The notes under the pieces were generated by a model. The model searched no databases, was not told where the DNA came from, and saw only the letters and a program-made list of their open reading frames with translations. A stretch of 64,000 nucleotides of DNA from Adineta ricciae (taxonomy: Eukaryota > Rotifera > Eurotatoria > Adinetida > Adinetidae), in the NCBI GenBank assembly GCA_905250025.1, contig CAJNOJ010000138.1, forward strand, positions 186,001-250,000, read 5' to 3'. Below, in pieces: positions 35,405-48,386 of this stretch (positions within the stretch are counted from its first letter, which is position 1; every line of letters begins with the position of its first letter). A program made the position numbers and the translations under genes.

Positions 35405-36441
35405 ATGTCATCAGCAGTTGTCACAAGCCTAGTCGATTCCTATCGGCAAGTGTTCATCTATATGGGCATTCCTATCTTATCATTCGGTCTTGTCGGTGGT
35501 ATTTTCAATATACTTGTATTCTTGAGTCTTCAAACCTTTCGACAAAGTTCATGTGCATCCTATCTGACTGTAATGTCATTATTGAATCTTGGTCAACTGA
35601 TCACTGGTTTATTATCGCGTATTTTAATCACTGGTTATGACATTGACTTCACACGTACTTCATTGTTTTATTGTAAATTTCGATTATTCTTCCTTCAAGT
35701 GTCTACGGGAAGTTCTCTTGGATGTATTTGTCTGGCGACAATCGATCAATACTTTGCCACATGTGCTCGACCTCGTTGGCAACAATGGTGTAATATTCAT
35801 GTTTCCCGACGAATCCTTCTCGGTTTGATTGTCATCTTCGTTATCGAACAAAGTCCTTGTATGATTGTTTATGACCACAGGATGTTATCGGTGACATCGA
35901 ATGAAACAATTTGTGTTAGTACAAGTATCGATTTTGACAAATTCAACATTTATTTTAATTCAGTTGTGTTGGCAAATGTCATTCCTCTTACCATAACATC
36001 TACTTTCGGTGTCCTAATCTATCGAAATATTCAACAATTGAGCTATCGAACGGTTCCATTCGTTAGACAAGAGCTTGACAAGCAATTGAATTCTATGGTT
36101 CTTATTCTAATTTTTTGCATTAATATGATGCTTTTACCACAACTAATCGTTTACTTTATCGTAGTTTATGGAAATATTCAAGATTCTCGTGCTCGAGCAC
36201 AACTTAATTTAGCTTATGCAATTACTCTTTGCTTATATTATTTATTCTTTGCTGTAAGTCATCTTTGTTTATTATTTCTCAGCTTTTTTTTGCCCGCCTC
36301 ATGTTTTAGTCGCCATTTTATATTTATATGATCGTTTCCGAACGTTTTCGTCGACAGTTTGTGTACGTGATCTTTCAAATGCATATTAATCGGTATCGTC
36401 CACAACGAGTCGCTCCAAATGTAATCTTCAATTTAACATAG
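35405..36441 (+). CDS. Class A-like seven-transmembrane receptor 2, haplotype B
   Basis: Allele of 28859-29895 with exons 35405-36253 and 36310-36441 and the same intron phase; 326 aa. Substitutions are scattered through helices and loops (for example GDIFN to GGIFN, FYLTTM to SYLTVM). Both exons are open, so this allele looks functional. Confidence 0.78.
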
Positions 36442-36995
36442 TTCGTAACAAAAATGATATTTCCATGTTGTACATCAAATGTTTTGCTTTGAGATCGAAA
36501 CAATCGCTCATCGTTTTACTCAATCTTAACTTTAGTAAAATGGTTTAGTATATTCTTATCGTTAGATTTGGAATGTAATTAAGCACGCTTTTATCGTCAA
36601 TAACTCGAGTAATATATTACATGCACCCGACTGAGTCTTTTCTAATTAGAAAAAAAGAAGAAAGTTAAATGTGAAACTATCATTATGGTTGTCAATGCAT
36701 GCCTAGTGTAATAGAGGACGATGAACACGTCGGAAATACTGTTTAGTGCAAAGAAATATGATAGTGACATGAAACCGCCTTCTCTCCTTGGCCTACGATC
36801 AAACAGATGCCAACTTCAAAGAAGCTGTGCATCGTCCGCTGTGATGTATGGAATTGACCATTTCAGATGCTTCTTTTGTCCAGATCACATGATTCGATCT
36901 ATACGTGTTAGTAACGATGACAATGCATATTTATTTATAAAACATGAATTGAACACTGTAGCAAAGTTCATACTATGCAGTACTATTTGTCGTCC
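36442..36995. other. Intergenic, haplotype B
   Basis: Convergent 3' flanks of receptor 2 and the PLD-like gene; a plus-strand open stretch at 36721-37071 overlaps the PLD last exon antisense and is not supported as a gene. Confidence 0.35.
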
Positions 36996-39025
36996 TCAGA
37001 ATCGAAACTTGCCACTGGCATCGGACCATTTCCCCTCATCGTTTAGTTTACCATATTTATCTGTGGATTGATTTCTGTACAACGCATCGATGAGTTCTTT
37101 TGCGATCAGTGGGGAATCGATCATTGTATTGATTTCCTATTGAATGTGAAATGAGAACGTACATCAGGGGAAAACAAGATGAAACTTACTTGAGAATGGC
37201 ACCAAGTTTGTGTATCCATATTGCCACTACCCATGATGACTATTTGATTGTCGACGGACATGAATTTAATATGACAATTTCGCTTCTTTTCAGAGAAGTG
37301 GAAAGGACGCGTTTGATCTATAATAGAAAATCAATTGGATTGCTAAACCAGTTATTCTCGAGCATACCTTTTGCAGTATACCAGAAAATGTCGAGATTCT
37401 TCTCTGATCCATTATTGTTTTCTTTCAATTTTCGAAAGAGTTTCTTTGCCACGTGTTGGTTCGTTCCACCTTGAAATGTTCCGAAGCCTTCTTTCAAATA
37501 ATCATAGCCTAAATCGAGCCATAGAGTAACTTTGATACCGCGCTGACAAGCGTTGATAACTCCGTCGACAGCAAGTGATGCATTAAACATCGGAGATTGG
37601 ATAAATATCGATTGTTGAGCATATCGAAAGGCGCTCAGCCATGCACCATTCTGTGGATTAACAGTATCTCCATGACCTGGCGCACCGTGCGACATACGGC
37701 TGACAAGAGCGATGGGAACAGGTTGATGTGGCGTATGGAAAATAAAAGGATTGAAATCTTCTAAGAGCCGCTCCAACTGTTTGGCAGACAGAGTACTGGG
37801 GGTTTCCGTTCTTTGAGCAGATGGAGACGATCCATTGAGATGAACAGTGAGAGAACATTGTGAATGAGGAGTGATATAACCAATAACACTATCTTGTGGT
37901 TTTTTTGTTACTTTTGTTAGTTCAGTATGCGAATCAGCGGACTGATTGTTTGATATAGCTCGGTATGCGATCTCCGAAAAAGTCTTGTGAGATGTTGAAC
38001 TTTGTTCAACGCTTCGACGACGCTGAAGTTGACGTCGTGCTCGATCAGCTGCTTTTTGTAACGAACCTTTTACAGATGCATTCAAAGCACTATCGAGTCC
38101 GAAATGGAAATCCTGATTGACTGGTGCTTCTTCTCGTAAATAGGCAGGCTCTGGCTCGAACGGTAACTGCCAAGTAATCAAATATGTATCGTAAAACGAA
38201 TTGACAATATCTCCTTCGTAATGCATCATCATTTCTAAATTTGGCCGATCATAAATATTATTGGTATTCAACAAAGTGATCTTTCGGTCAACGACAAGAA
38301 ATTTCGCATGAAATGCACCCATGATGAGCTGGTGGTAGATATTCACTTCTATCATGAGATTGGGAAGTTCTTCAGCCGTAGGAATACTGCATTGTGCCCA
38401 TTTGTTTGGTGGTAGAATCATATGTGGATGTAGAACGTTTCCGATTTTGAAATGATCGATCATAAGCTTGACGATCACAAAACGATTTTCTTGTGCAGCG
38501 CGTTTGTTCAAATCGCGTAGAGCATCACCAATAATGCGAGCTGTTTCACCTTTTTGCCACCAACACGTGGCGAATAGAACTTCCTTCTGAGCATTCACAA
38601 TAACGTGATGGTAGTGTTGCATGATATCCGGAATCGTCGATATGATTGTCAGAGGAATCACACCCGACGTACCGACTAAATTTGGTGATACACAACCGGC
38701 CATTGGATCAGCATCGAGTGTACGAATCGCACCATAAAAGAGCTAAAATTGATAGATTCTATGAAAGTTTGTTTGTTGTCGATGGAATACATACTTTAAG
38801 AAATAAATCACTTGGGCGATAAGGAAATCGACCATATTTCGCTACAGCATCCAGTTTATCTTGGGTGATTTCGTGTTCAAGTAATTCACGCTTGATTTTA
38901 GTTGCTGATTGATATACTGATTTATCAAAGAGAAGTTTAACAGCATCTTTCGGACATTTGATATTAGGATGTCCGGAAGCGTAGACAGAAGTTACAGTTT
39001 CATCAGTTAGTGGCGAAGCATTCAT
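36996..39025 (-). CDS. Phospholipase-D-superfamily protein, haplotype B (complete)
   Basis: Four exons on the minus strand, 39025-38795, 38742-37368, 37317-37190 and 37136-36996, give 624 aa in phase. Two HxKx4D motifs are present: HAKFLVVDRK with NTNN downstream in the first half, and HIKFMSVDNQ with GSGNMDTQTW in the third exon, so the paired active site of the PLD superfamily is complete. The second motif appears only after splicing. The region between is Ser-rich and low in conservation (about 38100-37850). No signal peptide is seen. Likely a phosphodiesterase or transphosphatidylase acting on phospholipids; substrate cannot be read from sequence. The NHL gene lies 315 bp upstream on the same strand. 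Confidence 0.82.
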
Positions 39026-39340
39026 TTGTATACGTATTATTCTACTGAATCAAAACAAAAAAGAAAATTACATCGCTTTTTGTACTTATTTATTCTTGTA
39101 CGTAATAGAACACGTGGTTACAATATTGTGAAACTTGTTTACACTTATACATATAAAAGAGATAAAGAACGGTTCGATTGTTTGAGAAAAGTGACTCATA
39201 ATACGTCATAATTCAGCTTTATTGTCTTATTCATCCATTCAAATTATTTTGTATTTATGAATACGCCCAGAATTTGTTTACTCAAGCAAAGCAAAACTAA
39301 CTAAAAAAAGCATTCAAAAGTCAGTCGGTTCAACGAGCAA
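39026..39340. other. Short intergenic, haplotype B
   Basis: About 315 bp separating the NHL gene 3' end from the PLD-like start, both minus; presumed PLD promoter. Conserved on haplotype A (43953-44266). Confidence 0.3.
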
Positions 39341-41497
39341 CTAAGGTTGTATTGATACACTCGTCGTGATACCTGTACTAATACTACCGCTCCATTTAGT
39401 CCAGAAACCAATTCTTAGATGTCGACCAATAGTAGTATTGAACGTCTGCTGCATATAAGTCATCGATGTGGCTCCGTTGTAGATACCATATGTTCCGTTG
39501 TGTGGTGTATTTGTCGAAATGTGACCCGTACAACCACTTCCGATCCAACATGGTGAGCATGTTCCATTTTCGAAATCACCATTGCAGAGCAGTTGTGCTG
39601 AAGTAGTTGCATCGACAACAGATATGTCATCTAACCATGTGTAGGCCGGGACATTGACTACAGCGAATGTTATTGTTTCTTTGGCACTCTGCGCAACGTA
39701 CGATAATGTGACGTGCATGTAGGTAGTTTGTGGTGAGCAGGGATTGTTCATGTACCATAATGTTGTTGCTGCACCAGGTGCTACTGTTGTCGTAGCTACA
39801 GTGGAATGAGTAGGATGAATGGACTAGAATGATAGTATGAGAATTCACCTATGGTTGTCGAACTATTCGAGCAAATAGTTGAAACTAGAAGTCGACAAAA
39901 ATAAAAAAATCATCGTGAAGAAAATATTAGTTTCTCTTATCAATTGTTACAATGGCTGTTACTGTCGGCATAGGGAGCAACATAATGAAATGAATAGGTA
40001 AGACAATTCCTGATGCAGTAATGCATATTTTAATGTTAACTACTGCAATCAAGCTTGACTAATTACTGACTTTCAAACGTGGAACGTCGGATTTGAAATA
40101 AGTACTTCTTCGAGTCACATAACATTTTTCTAAATTCTCTAAGCTTATTTCAGAACTTTTCGAAAATCAATCACTATCAATCTTTTAGCATAAAAATGTG
40201 TTTGCTGGAACAACTTATTTAATGGAAAGTCACAGACTTTAATAGAGAGCCATGAGAAAGGAAGTGAAACGATTTGTCTTGAATAGAAAAATACTTATTG
40301 AAGTCACTTAGAAGCCGAGTTACATACGTTTTCTCACTTTAACTTGTTCATAATTAACTCAAATCGACAAATCTTGTACCAAACAGAAAAAAATTCTCTT
40401 TCAATTGATAAAACGACCTCGAAATCGTCAAAAACGAAAGATTTTCTCACAAAGATCTCTAATAAAAGTACTTTTGTTACTTTACATACAGAGAAGGACT
40501 CAAAAGTGATCAAATCTTAAATATCAATTAAGGTCAACTTTACAACTTACATCCTGAATTGATAATCAGGTTAAATTTTTGAATTCGACTATTTCCTTGA
40601 TCAACAACGAGAATATTTCCAACCGAATCAAAACTAAGAGCCGACGGATACCTTAATTGATTTGCACCTGAACCCTCTGATTGATTACATCCGAATAAAC
40701 AACGAAAACCATTCGTATTCTGACCGATAATTCGATGATTACGAGAATCAACAAATAAACAAGTAACTTTCACTATTCAGCGCAATTCCAGTTGGGCAAT
40801 CAAGATCAAATGTAACGTTGGGCGATCCATTTCCGACGACAGTTGTTCCCAGTAAATTTTGATACTCAAATAATTGAATTCGATGGTTTCCGCAATCTGC
40901 AACGAGTAGTTCTCGGCTTTTTTCATCAAAAAAGATTCCTCGATGATTGCGAAATGTTGCTGATGTGGAACCGGGACTCGCTGTTCCCGCAACAATTGAC
41001 GAATGGCTCCATGGATTGATTAATGATCTGGAAATAACTTGATGTTGTTCAGATAATGAACAATAAAGAGTTTGATAACTTTCACTTAAGAAAAGATGAA
41101 AACATTGTTGACAGAAATTCATTCGTGGAATTGGAATCAACTTTGTCGAATTCGACTTGATTTCACTTACAACATTAGTTGAGGAGTGAAACGTATCAAC
41201 AAAAATGTCTTCTTTTGTGGTTACAAACAAACTTGATGAATTTGTTATATTGACAGATATAGCTTTAATTAAACTCACATTTCCAGAGAGAAAAACGAGG
41301 ATTTGTTCCTTATTTTTATTTGAAATATAAATTGTATTATTCTGATTGATAAAGAAATCAAAAGGATTTGATCCGATGATAGATTCGTTCGCAATTGTTG
41401 TGCCATTCGGATTCCATTGCGAAGTAGAAGAAAGAATTGGCCGATTATATGAAAAACCTATATTTACGAAAAGACGTGTGTTTAGATCAATTATCAT
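39341..41497 (-). pseudogene. NHL-repeat protein with C-terminal jelly-roll-like domain, haplotype B, frameshifted
   Basis: Exons 41497-40551, 39884-39849 and 39795-39341 on the minus strand. The first encodes a six-bladed-type NHL domain (for example GIFFDEKSRELLVADCGNHRI); the short exon is a Ser/Thr linker; the last encodes a secreted-looking domain (LDDISVVDATT, GDFENGTCSPCW) like carbohydrate-binding jelly rolls. An extra A near 40757 (caacaaataaac against caacaataaac on A) shifts the frame inside the NHL domain and produces a stop at 40748, so this allele is probably broken. The first intron is 666 bp against 395 bp on A because of a 271-bp insertion or deletion (40249-40519). The true 5' end is unresolved. 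Confidence 0.65.
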
Positions 41498-42276
41498 CGG
41501 GATTAACCTGAAAATTTACCTGAAATTTGTTTTATAATGAATAAAATGATCAAAAAACATTGTTTTCCATTGAAGGACATAGCGCACAAATAATTGATCT
41601 CATTTTCCAACAAGTTTACATATTAGGCATTTCTTTGTTTAGAAATCAAAATTAAAAGGAAAGGTAATTTCCCTCATTTTAGTTTTCTCTCATTAAATAT
41701 TGGACTGCTGATTTTCCTTGTTCAAAACTTTATTTACATTTCAGTCTACATGTAAAAGTCACGAAAGAATATTTCAAGGTGTAAGAAGTATAAATACTAT
41801 GACGTCGACCCATTTCAAAATCAATTTAGAAAGTCTAGAGAACGATACGAAAAGTTCTTCAATGACAAGTTTTGATCATTTCTGAAATGAAATGAAGATT
41901 TCCGGTTGTACTATCCACTTTTTTCCCTTAATTTTTATCCTGTAACAAGAATATGTTTTTTGAAGAAACCATGATACAAATTAGTGTCACATCACCTATC
42001 AAACACTCTCATTAAGAAGACTAAGTAACTTCGCACAAAGCCATTTACGTACAAGTTGTATCCTACAAAAGTACTACTCTCGTGAACTAGTGTTCTGGTA
42101 TATAATGAACTCTATAACATATGTAATGTTTTTGTTTAAATTTTCGAACTAAATGGTTCTCTCGATGGATAGAACTATTCATTGCGGAGTGACTGAACAT
42201 TTTTTTTTGTAGATCACTATCTGATGAGCAAGTAATAGTTTAATCCTTTTTGATCGCGTTTTTGAAAAACAATTAC
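41498..42276. other. Upstream region of the NHL gene, haplotype B
   Basis: About 780 bp with no supported exon, although an upstream exon with a membrane anchor is likely by analogy with the relic gene at 47060-47520. The last 104 bp recur at 49382-49484 with one T less in a homopolymer. Confidence 0.35.
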
Positions 42277-42277
42277 N
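42277..42277. other. Assembly join B to A (single n)
   Basis: Right side resumes haplotype A inside the third exon of the PLD-like gene (equivalent to 37309). Confidence 0.9.
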
Positions 42278-43952
42278 GCGTTTGATCTATGATAGAAAAT
42301 CAATTGGATTGTTAAACCAGTCAGTTATTCTCGAGCATACCTTTTGCAGTATACCAGAAAATGTCGAGATTCTTCTCTGATCCATTATTGTTTTCTTTCA
42401 ATTTTCGAAAGAGTTTCTTTGCCACGTGCTGGTTCGTTCCACCTTGAAATGTTCCGAAGCCTTCTTTCAAATAGTCATACCCTAAATCGAGCCATAGAGT
42501 AACTTTGATACCGCGCTGACATGCGTTGATAACTCCGTCGATAGCGAGTGATGCATTAAACATCGGAGATTGGATAAATATCGATTGTTGAGCATATCGA
42601 AAGGCGCTCAGCCATGCGCCATTCTGTGGATTAACAGTATCTCCATGACCTGGCGCACCGTGCGACATACGGCTAACGAGAGCGATTGGAACAGGTTGAT
42701 GTGGCGTATGGAAAATAAAAGGATTGAAATCTTCTAAGAGCTGTTCCAGCTGTTGGGCAGATAGAGTATTCGGGGTTTCCGTTCTTTGAGCAGATGGAGA
42801 CGATCCATTGAGATGAATAGTGAGAGAACATTGTGAAAGAGGAGTGATATAACCAACAACACTATTTTGTGGTTCTTTTTCTACTTTTATTAGTTCAGTG
42901 TGCGAATCAGCGGATTGATTGTTCGATATAACTCGGTGTGGGATCTCCGAGAAAGTCTTGTGAGATGTTGAACTTTGTTCAACGCTTCGACGACGCTGAA
43001 GTTGTCGTCGTGCTCGATCAGCAGCTTTTTGTAACGAACCTTTCACAGATGCATTCAAAGCACTATCGAGTCCGAAATGGAAATCCCGATTGATTGGTGC
43101 TTCTTCTCGTAAGTAGGCAGGCTCTGGCTCGAACGGTAACTGCCAAGTAATCAGATATGTATCGTAAAATGAATTGACAATATCTCCTTCGTAATGCATC
43201 ATCATTTCTAAATTTGGCCGATCATAAATATTATTAGTATTCAACAAAGTGATCTTTCGGTCAACGACAAGAAATTTCGCATGAAATGCACCCATGATGA
43301 GCTGGTGGTAGATATTCACTTCTATCATGAGATTAGGAAGTTCTTCAGCTGTAGGAATACTGCATTGTGCCCATTTGTTTGGTGGTAGAATCATATGTGG
43401 ATGTAGGATGTTTCCGATTTTGAAATGATCAATCATAAGCTTGACGATCACAAAACGATTTTCTTGTGCAGCGCGTTTGTTCAAATCGCGTAGAGCATCA
43501 CCAATAATGCGAGCAGTTTCACCTGTTTTGCCACCAACACGTGTTGCATGATATCCGGAATCGTCGATATGATTGTCAGAGGAATCACACCCGACGTACC
43601 GACTAAATTTGGTGATACACAACCGGCCATTGGATCAGCATCGAGGGTACGAATCGCACCATAAAAGAGCTAAAATTGATAGATTCTATGAAAGTGTCTT
43701 TGTTGTCGATGGAATACATACTTTAAGAAATAAATCACTCGGACGATAAGGAAATCGACCGTATTTCGCTACAACATCCAGTTCATCTTGGGTGATTTCA
43801 TGTTCATGTAATTCACGCTTGATTTTCGATGCTGACTGATATACTGATTTATCAAAGAGAAGTTTAACAGCATCTTTCGGACATGTGATATTAGGATGTC
43901 CAGAAGCGTAGACAGAAGTTACAGTTTCATCAGTTAGCGGCGAAGCATTCAT
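42278..43952 (-). pseudogene. PLD-like protein, haplotype A, frameshifted by 47-bp deletion
   Basis: Exon 1 is 43952-43722 and exon 2 is 43669-42341, with a stub of exon 3 at 42290-42278. Against haplotype B, exon 2 lacks 47 bp at about 43543 (between two GTG triplets) and has one extra base near 43524, a net change of -46. Translation from the normal start runs into TGA about 21 codons after the deletion, before the first HxKx4D motif. Downstream sequence is otherwise well conserved and open, so the lesion is recent or reflects an assembly error. Confidence 0.65.
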
Positions 43953-44266
43953 TTGTATACGTATTATTCTAATGAATCAAAACAAAAAGGAAATTACATA
44001 GCCTTTTGTACTTATTTATTCTTGTACGTAATAGAACACGTGGTTACAATATTGTGAAACTTGTTTACACTTATACATATAAAAGAGATAAAGAACGGTT
44101 CGATTGTTTGAGAAAAGTGACTCATAATACGTCATAATTCAGCTTTGTTGTCTTATTCATCCTTTCAAATTATTTTGTATTTATGAATACGCCCAGAATT
44201 TGTTTACTCAAGCAAAGCAAAACTAACTAAAAAAAGCATTCAAAAGTCAGTCGGTGCAACGAACAA
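43953..44266. other. Short intergenic, haplotype A
   Basis: Counterpart of 39026-39340, nearly identical; presumed PLD promoter. Confidence 0.3.
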
Positions 44267-46151
44267 CTACGGTTGTATTGATACACTCGTCGTGATACTG
44301 GTACTAATACTACCGCTCCATTTAGTCCAGAAACCAATGCTCAGATGTCGACCAATAGTAGTATTGAACGTCTGCTGCATATAAGTCATCGATAAGGCTC
44401 CGTTGTAGATACCATATACTCCGCTGTGCGGTGTATTTGTCGAAATGTGACCTACACAACCACTTCCGATCCAACATGGTGAGCATGTTCCATTTTCGAA
44501 ACCACCATTGCAGAGCAGTTGCGCTGAAGTAGTTACATCGACAACAGATATGTCATCTAACCATGTGTAGGCTGGAACGTTGACTACAGCAAATGTTATT
44601 GTTTCTTTGGTGCTCTGAGCAACGTACGATAATGTGACGTGCCTGTAGGTAGTTTGTGGTGAGCAGGGATTGTTCATGTACCATAATGTTGTTGCTGCAC
44701 CAGGTGCTACTGTTGTCGTAGCTACAGTGGAATGAGTAGGATGAATGGACTAGAATGATAGTATGAGAACTCACCGATTGTTGTCGAACTAGTCGAGCAA
44801 ACAGTTGAAACTAGAAGTCGACAAAAATAGAAAAATCATCGTGAAGAAAATATTAGTTTCTCTTATCAATTGTTACAATGGCTGCTACTGTCGGCATACG
44901 GAGCAACATAATGAAATGAATAGGTAAGACAATTCCTAGTGCAGCAATGCATATTTTAATGTTAACTACTACGATCAAGCTTGACTAATTACTGACTTTC
45001 AAACGTGGAACGTCGGATTTGAAATAAGTACTTCTTCGAGCCACATAACATTTTTCTAAATTCTCTAAGCTTATTTCAGAGCTTTTCGAAAATCAATTAC
45101 TATCAATCTTTTAGAATAAAAATGTGTTTGCTGGAACAAGTTATTTAATAGAAGGTCACAGACTTTAATAGAGAAATATCAGTTAAGGTCAACTTTATAA
45201 CTTACAGCCTGAATTGATAATCAGGTTAAATTTTTGAATTCGACTATTTCCTTGATCAACAACGAGAATATTTCCAAACGAATCAAAACTAAGAGTCGAC
45301 GGGTAACTTAATTGATTTGCATCTGAACCCTCTGATTGATTACATCCGAATAAACAACGAAAACCATTCGCATTCTGACCGATAATTCGATGATTACGAG
45401 AATCAACAATAAACAAGTAACTTTGACTATCCAGTGCAATTCCAGTTGGATAATCAAGATCAAATGTAACGTTGGGTGATCCATTTCCGGCGACAGTTGT
45501 TCCCAGTAAATTTTGATACTCAAATAATTGAATTCGATGGTTTCCGCAATCTGCAACGAGTAGTTCTTGGCTTTTTTCATCAAAAAAGATTCCTCGAGGA
45601 TTGCGAAGTGTTGCTGATGTGGAACCGGGACTCGCTGTTCCCGCAACAATTGACGAATGGCTCCATGGATTGATCAAGGATTTGGAAATAACTTGATGCT
45701 GTTCAGATAATGAACAATAAAGAGTTTGATAAGTTTCACTTAGGAAAAGATCAAAACATTGTCGACAGAAATTCATTCGTGGAATTGAAATCAACTTTGT
45801 TGATTTCGACTTGATTTCACTTACAACGCTAGTTGAGGAGTGAAATGTATCAACGAAAATGTCTTCTTTTGTGGTTACAAACAAACTTGATGAATTTGTT
45901 ATATTGACAGAAATAGCTTTAATTAAACTCACATTTCCAGAGAGAAAAACGAGGATTTGTCCCTTATTTTTATTCGAAATATAAATTGTATTATTCTTAT
46001 TGATAAAGAAATCAAAAGGATTTGATCCGATGACAGATTCGTTCGCAATTGTTGTGCCATTCGGATTCCATTGTGAAGTAGAAGAAAAAATTGGTCGATT
46101 ATATGAAAAACCTACATTTACGAAAAGGCGTGTGACTAGATCGATTATCAT
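44267..46151 (-). CDS. NHL-repeat protein with C-terminal jelly-roll-like domain, haplotype A (frame intact)
   Basis: Exons 46151-45206, 44810-44775 and 44721-44267 keep one frame, about 478 aa from the Met at 46151. NHL blades are visible, ending in FDSFGNILVVDQGNSRIQKF, and pair with NHRIQLFE and NHRIIGQN in earlier blades. A short Ser/Thr linker leads to the cysteine-containing C-terminal domain (CNGGFENGTCSPCW, WTKWSGSI). Many N-glycosylation sites (NGT, NNT, NIT, NSS) suggest an extracellular protein. NHL beta-propellers bind proteins or ligands; no enzymatic role is implied. No signal peptide is seen at 46151, so an upstream exon probably supplies a membrane anchor. Confidence 0.72.
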
Positions 46152-47059
46152 CGGGATTATCCTGAAAATTTACCTGAAATTTGTTTTATAATGAATAAAA
46201 CGATCAGAAAACGTTGTTTTCCATTGAAGGACATAGCGCGCAAATAAATGATCTCATTTTCCAACAAGTTTACATATTAGGGATTTCTTTGTTTAGAAAT
46301 CAAAATTAAAAGAAAAGGTGATTTTCCTCATTTTAGTTTTCTCTCATTAAATATTGGACTGCTGATTTTCCTTGTTCAAAACTTTATTTACGTTTCAGTC
46401 TACATGTAAAAGTCACGGAAGAATATTTCAAGGTGTAAGAAGCATAGATACTATGACGTCGACTCATTTCGGAATCAATTTAGAAAGTCTATAGCACAAT
46501 ATGAAAAGTTCTTCAGTGACAAGTTCTGATCATTTCTGAAATGAAATGAAGATTTCCGGTTGTACTATCCTGTAACAAGGATATGTTTTTTGAAGAAACC
46601 ATGATACAAATTAGTGTCGCATCACCTATCAAAAACTCTCATTAAGAAGACTAAGTAACTTCGCACAAAGCCATTTACATACAAATCGTATCTTGCAAAA
46701 GTACTATTCTGGTGAACTAGTGTTCTGGTATATAATAAACTCTATAACATATGTAATATTTTTGTTTAAATTTTTGAACTAAACGATTCTCTCGATGGAT
46801 AGAACTATCCATTGCGGAGTGACTGAACATTTTTTTTGTCGATCACTATCTGATGAGCAAGTAATAGTTTAATCCTTTTTGATCGCGTTTTTGAAAAATA
46901 ATTACGTTAAAAAAAACCGTTTCCGATATGAACAGCTTGAAAATTCCAATTGGATGCAGAAAAAACGAACCTGCAGAGGCACAATTTTTTGCATAGGACG
47001 ATATGTTCAAAAGGGAGATACAGTTGAAAGTTTTGCATCTTGTTCGCTGATTCAAATTA
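46152..47059. other. Upstream region of the NHL gene, haplotype A
   Basis: About 900 bp with no supported exon. It is collinear with 41498-42276 and the left part of 49382-49640. Confidence 0.35.
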
Positions 47060-47520
47060 TTCTGTATTCATGAATACGCCCAGAATTTGTTTACTCAAAC
47101 AAATCGAAACTAATTAAAAAGCATTCAAAAGTCAGTCGGTTCAACGAACAACTAATGCTGTATTGATACTATACCACTACTACTTCATTTAGTCCAGAAA
47201 CCAATGCTTAGTTGTCGACCAATGTTAAACGTCTGTTGCATACAAGTCATCGATAGGACTCCGTGGTATGTACCATGATGTTGTTGCTGCACTAGGTACT
47301 ACTGTTGTCGTAGCTACGGCGGAATAAGTAGAAAATTCTGAGATTGTACATTCAATTTTTACGTACCAGTTGCTCCTGTTGCTGTTATCGTTGTTAGGTT
47401 CCTTGTTACTAAGTAAACAGGAAGGAAGGTTGTTAAGGTAATGACGCACATTGCAGGGAGGATTGCTACAATGATCAGTATTACAATCAGTATGGTCTTT
47501 TGCGAGAATACATCCTATTC
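47060..47520 (-). pseudogene. Relic of a second NHL-family gene without its NHL domain, haplotype A
   Basis: The stretch 47060-47160 matches the 3' end and flank of the NHL gene (44170-44280). About 47150-47330 matches its C-terminal domain in broken form (stops, and the NHL-distal part lost). Around 47490-47370 a minus-strand segment encodes a membrane helix (TILIVILIIVAILPAMCVI) followed by a Thr-rich stretch ending in a GT donor. So membrane anchor and C-terminal domain remnants sit side by side with no NHL exon between them. I read it as a degenerate tandem copy. Confidence 0.5.
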
Positions 47521-48386
47521 CGCAATGTTACACATTTGGGAATCAGTTCCTACGATTCCGGAATTACACCCTCACCCTCAAGATTATTTGTGACATTTTG
47601 TCTCTCACAAAAATTAGATGAAAGCTTTTCTATGTACAGCATTGTATACGATCTTCCACTTATTGCAACTGTTGTGTAGAAAGGTCGTCGTGCACAATCG
47701 TAAAATGACTTTCAGTACGTCTAGCAAAGTTTGATCTCTTCTCCTTACTGAAAATAAACGTCTGATCAGAAATTTTGTGTAAATAAATCTCTCGGTCGAA
47801 CTTGTTGACTGTTTAAGTTACGGCAGCAGAGAAGATAGGCGAGCGTCACAATGACTGGAATATAATTGCATTGGAATTGTTTCAAAGATCATCAGTGTGC
47901 TAATTGATCTGCACATCAAGTCAGTCATATTTCATGACTTGGATTCTCCGTAGAAGACATTTCAGAAAGTATTTAACACTGGGGATTGACTATCATATAC
48001 TTAAATAAGGTAGAACTGACTGTTGGTACGATGAACTTATCGCATAACTTTGAACATTTTCTTTCTCATTATGTTTCACAGTCGTAGCCACACGATGAAA
48101 CAAATCTGACATGGTAAAATCATGTTTTTGTTCGCTGCTTAAATTGAATAGCTTCAAGAAATGTAAAGTATAGGAGTGTCAACTTTTTTGAACATGAGAC
48201 GTACTTTATCATCCGCGATAAATCCACTAAACAGCGCGTATAGCTAAGCAATCATTTAATATTCAACTGTAGACCTATGTAGCATATTTTTCTTATCTTG
48301 TCGTGTGTATGTGTGCACATTGATAACTGCATGTGCTCGTTCTATCTTTTCATTTGTTTGAAAGGTATCCCTTAATTGAATGACAC
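47521..48386. other. Intergenic, haplotype A
   Basis: Nearly 900 bp between the divergently oriented NHL relic and the transporter gene. Contains a short TG/TA repeat near 48300. No gene supported. Confidence 0.3.

Noticed and set aside
36721..37071. 116-aa plus-strand ORF
   Set aside because: It overlaps the PLD last exon in antisense and is frame-shifted on haplotype A.
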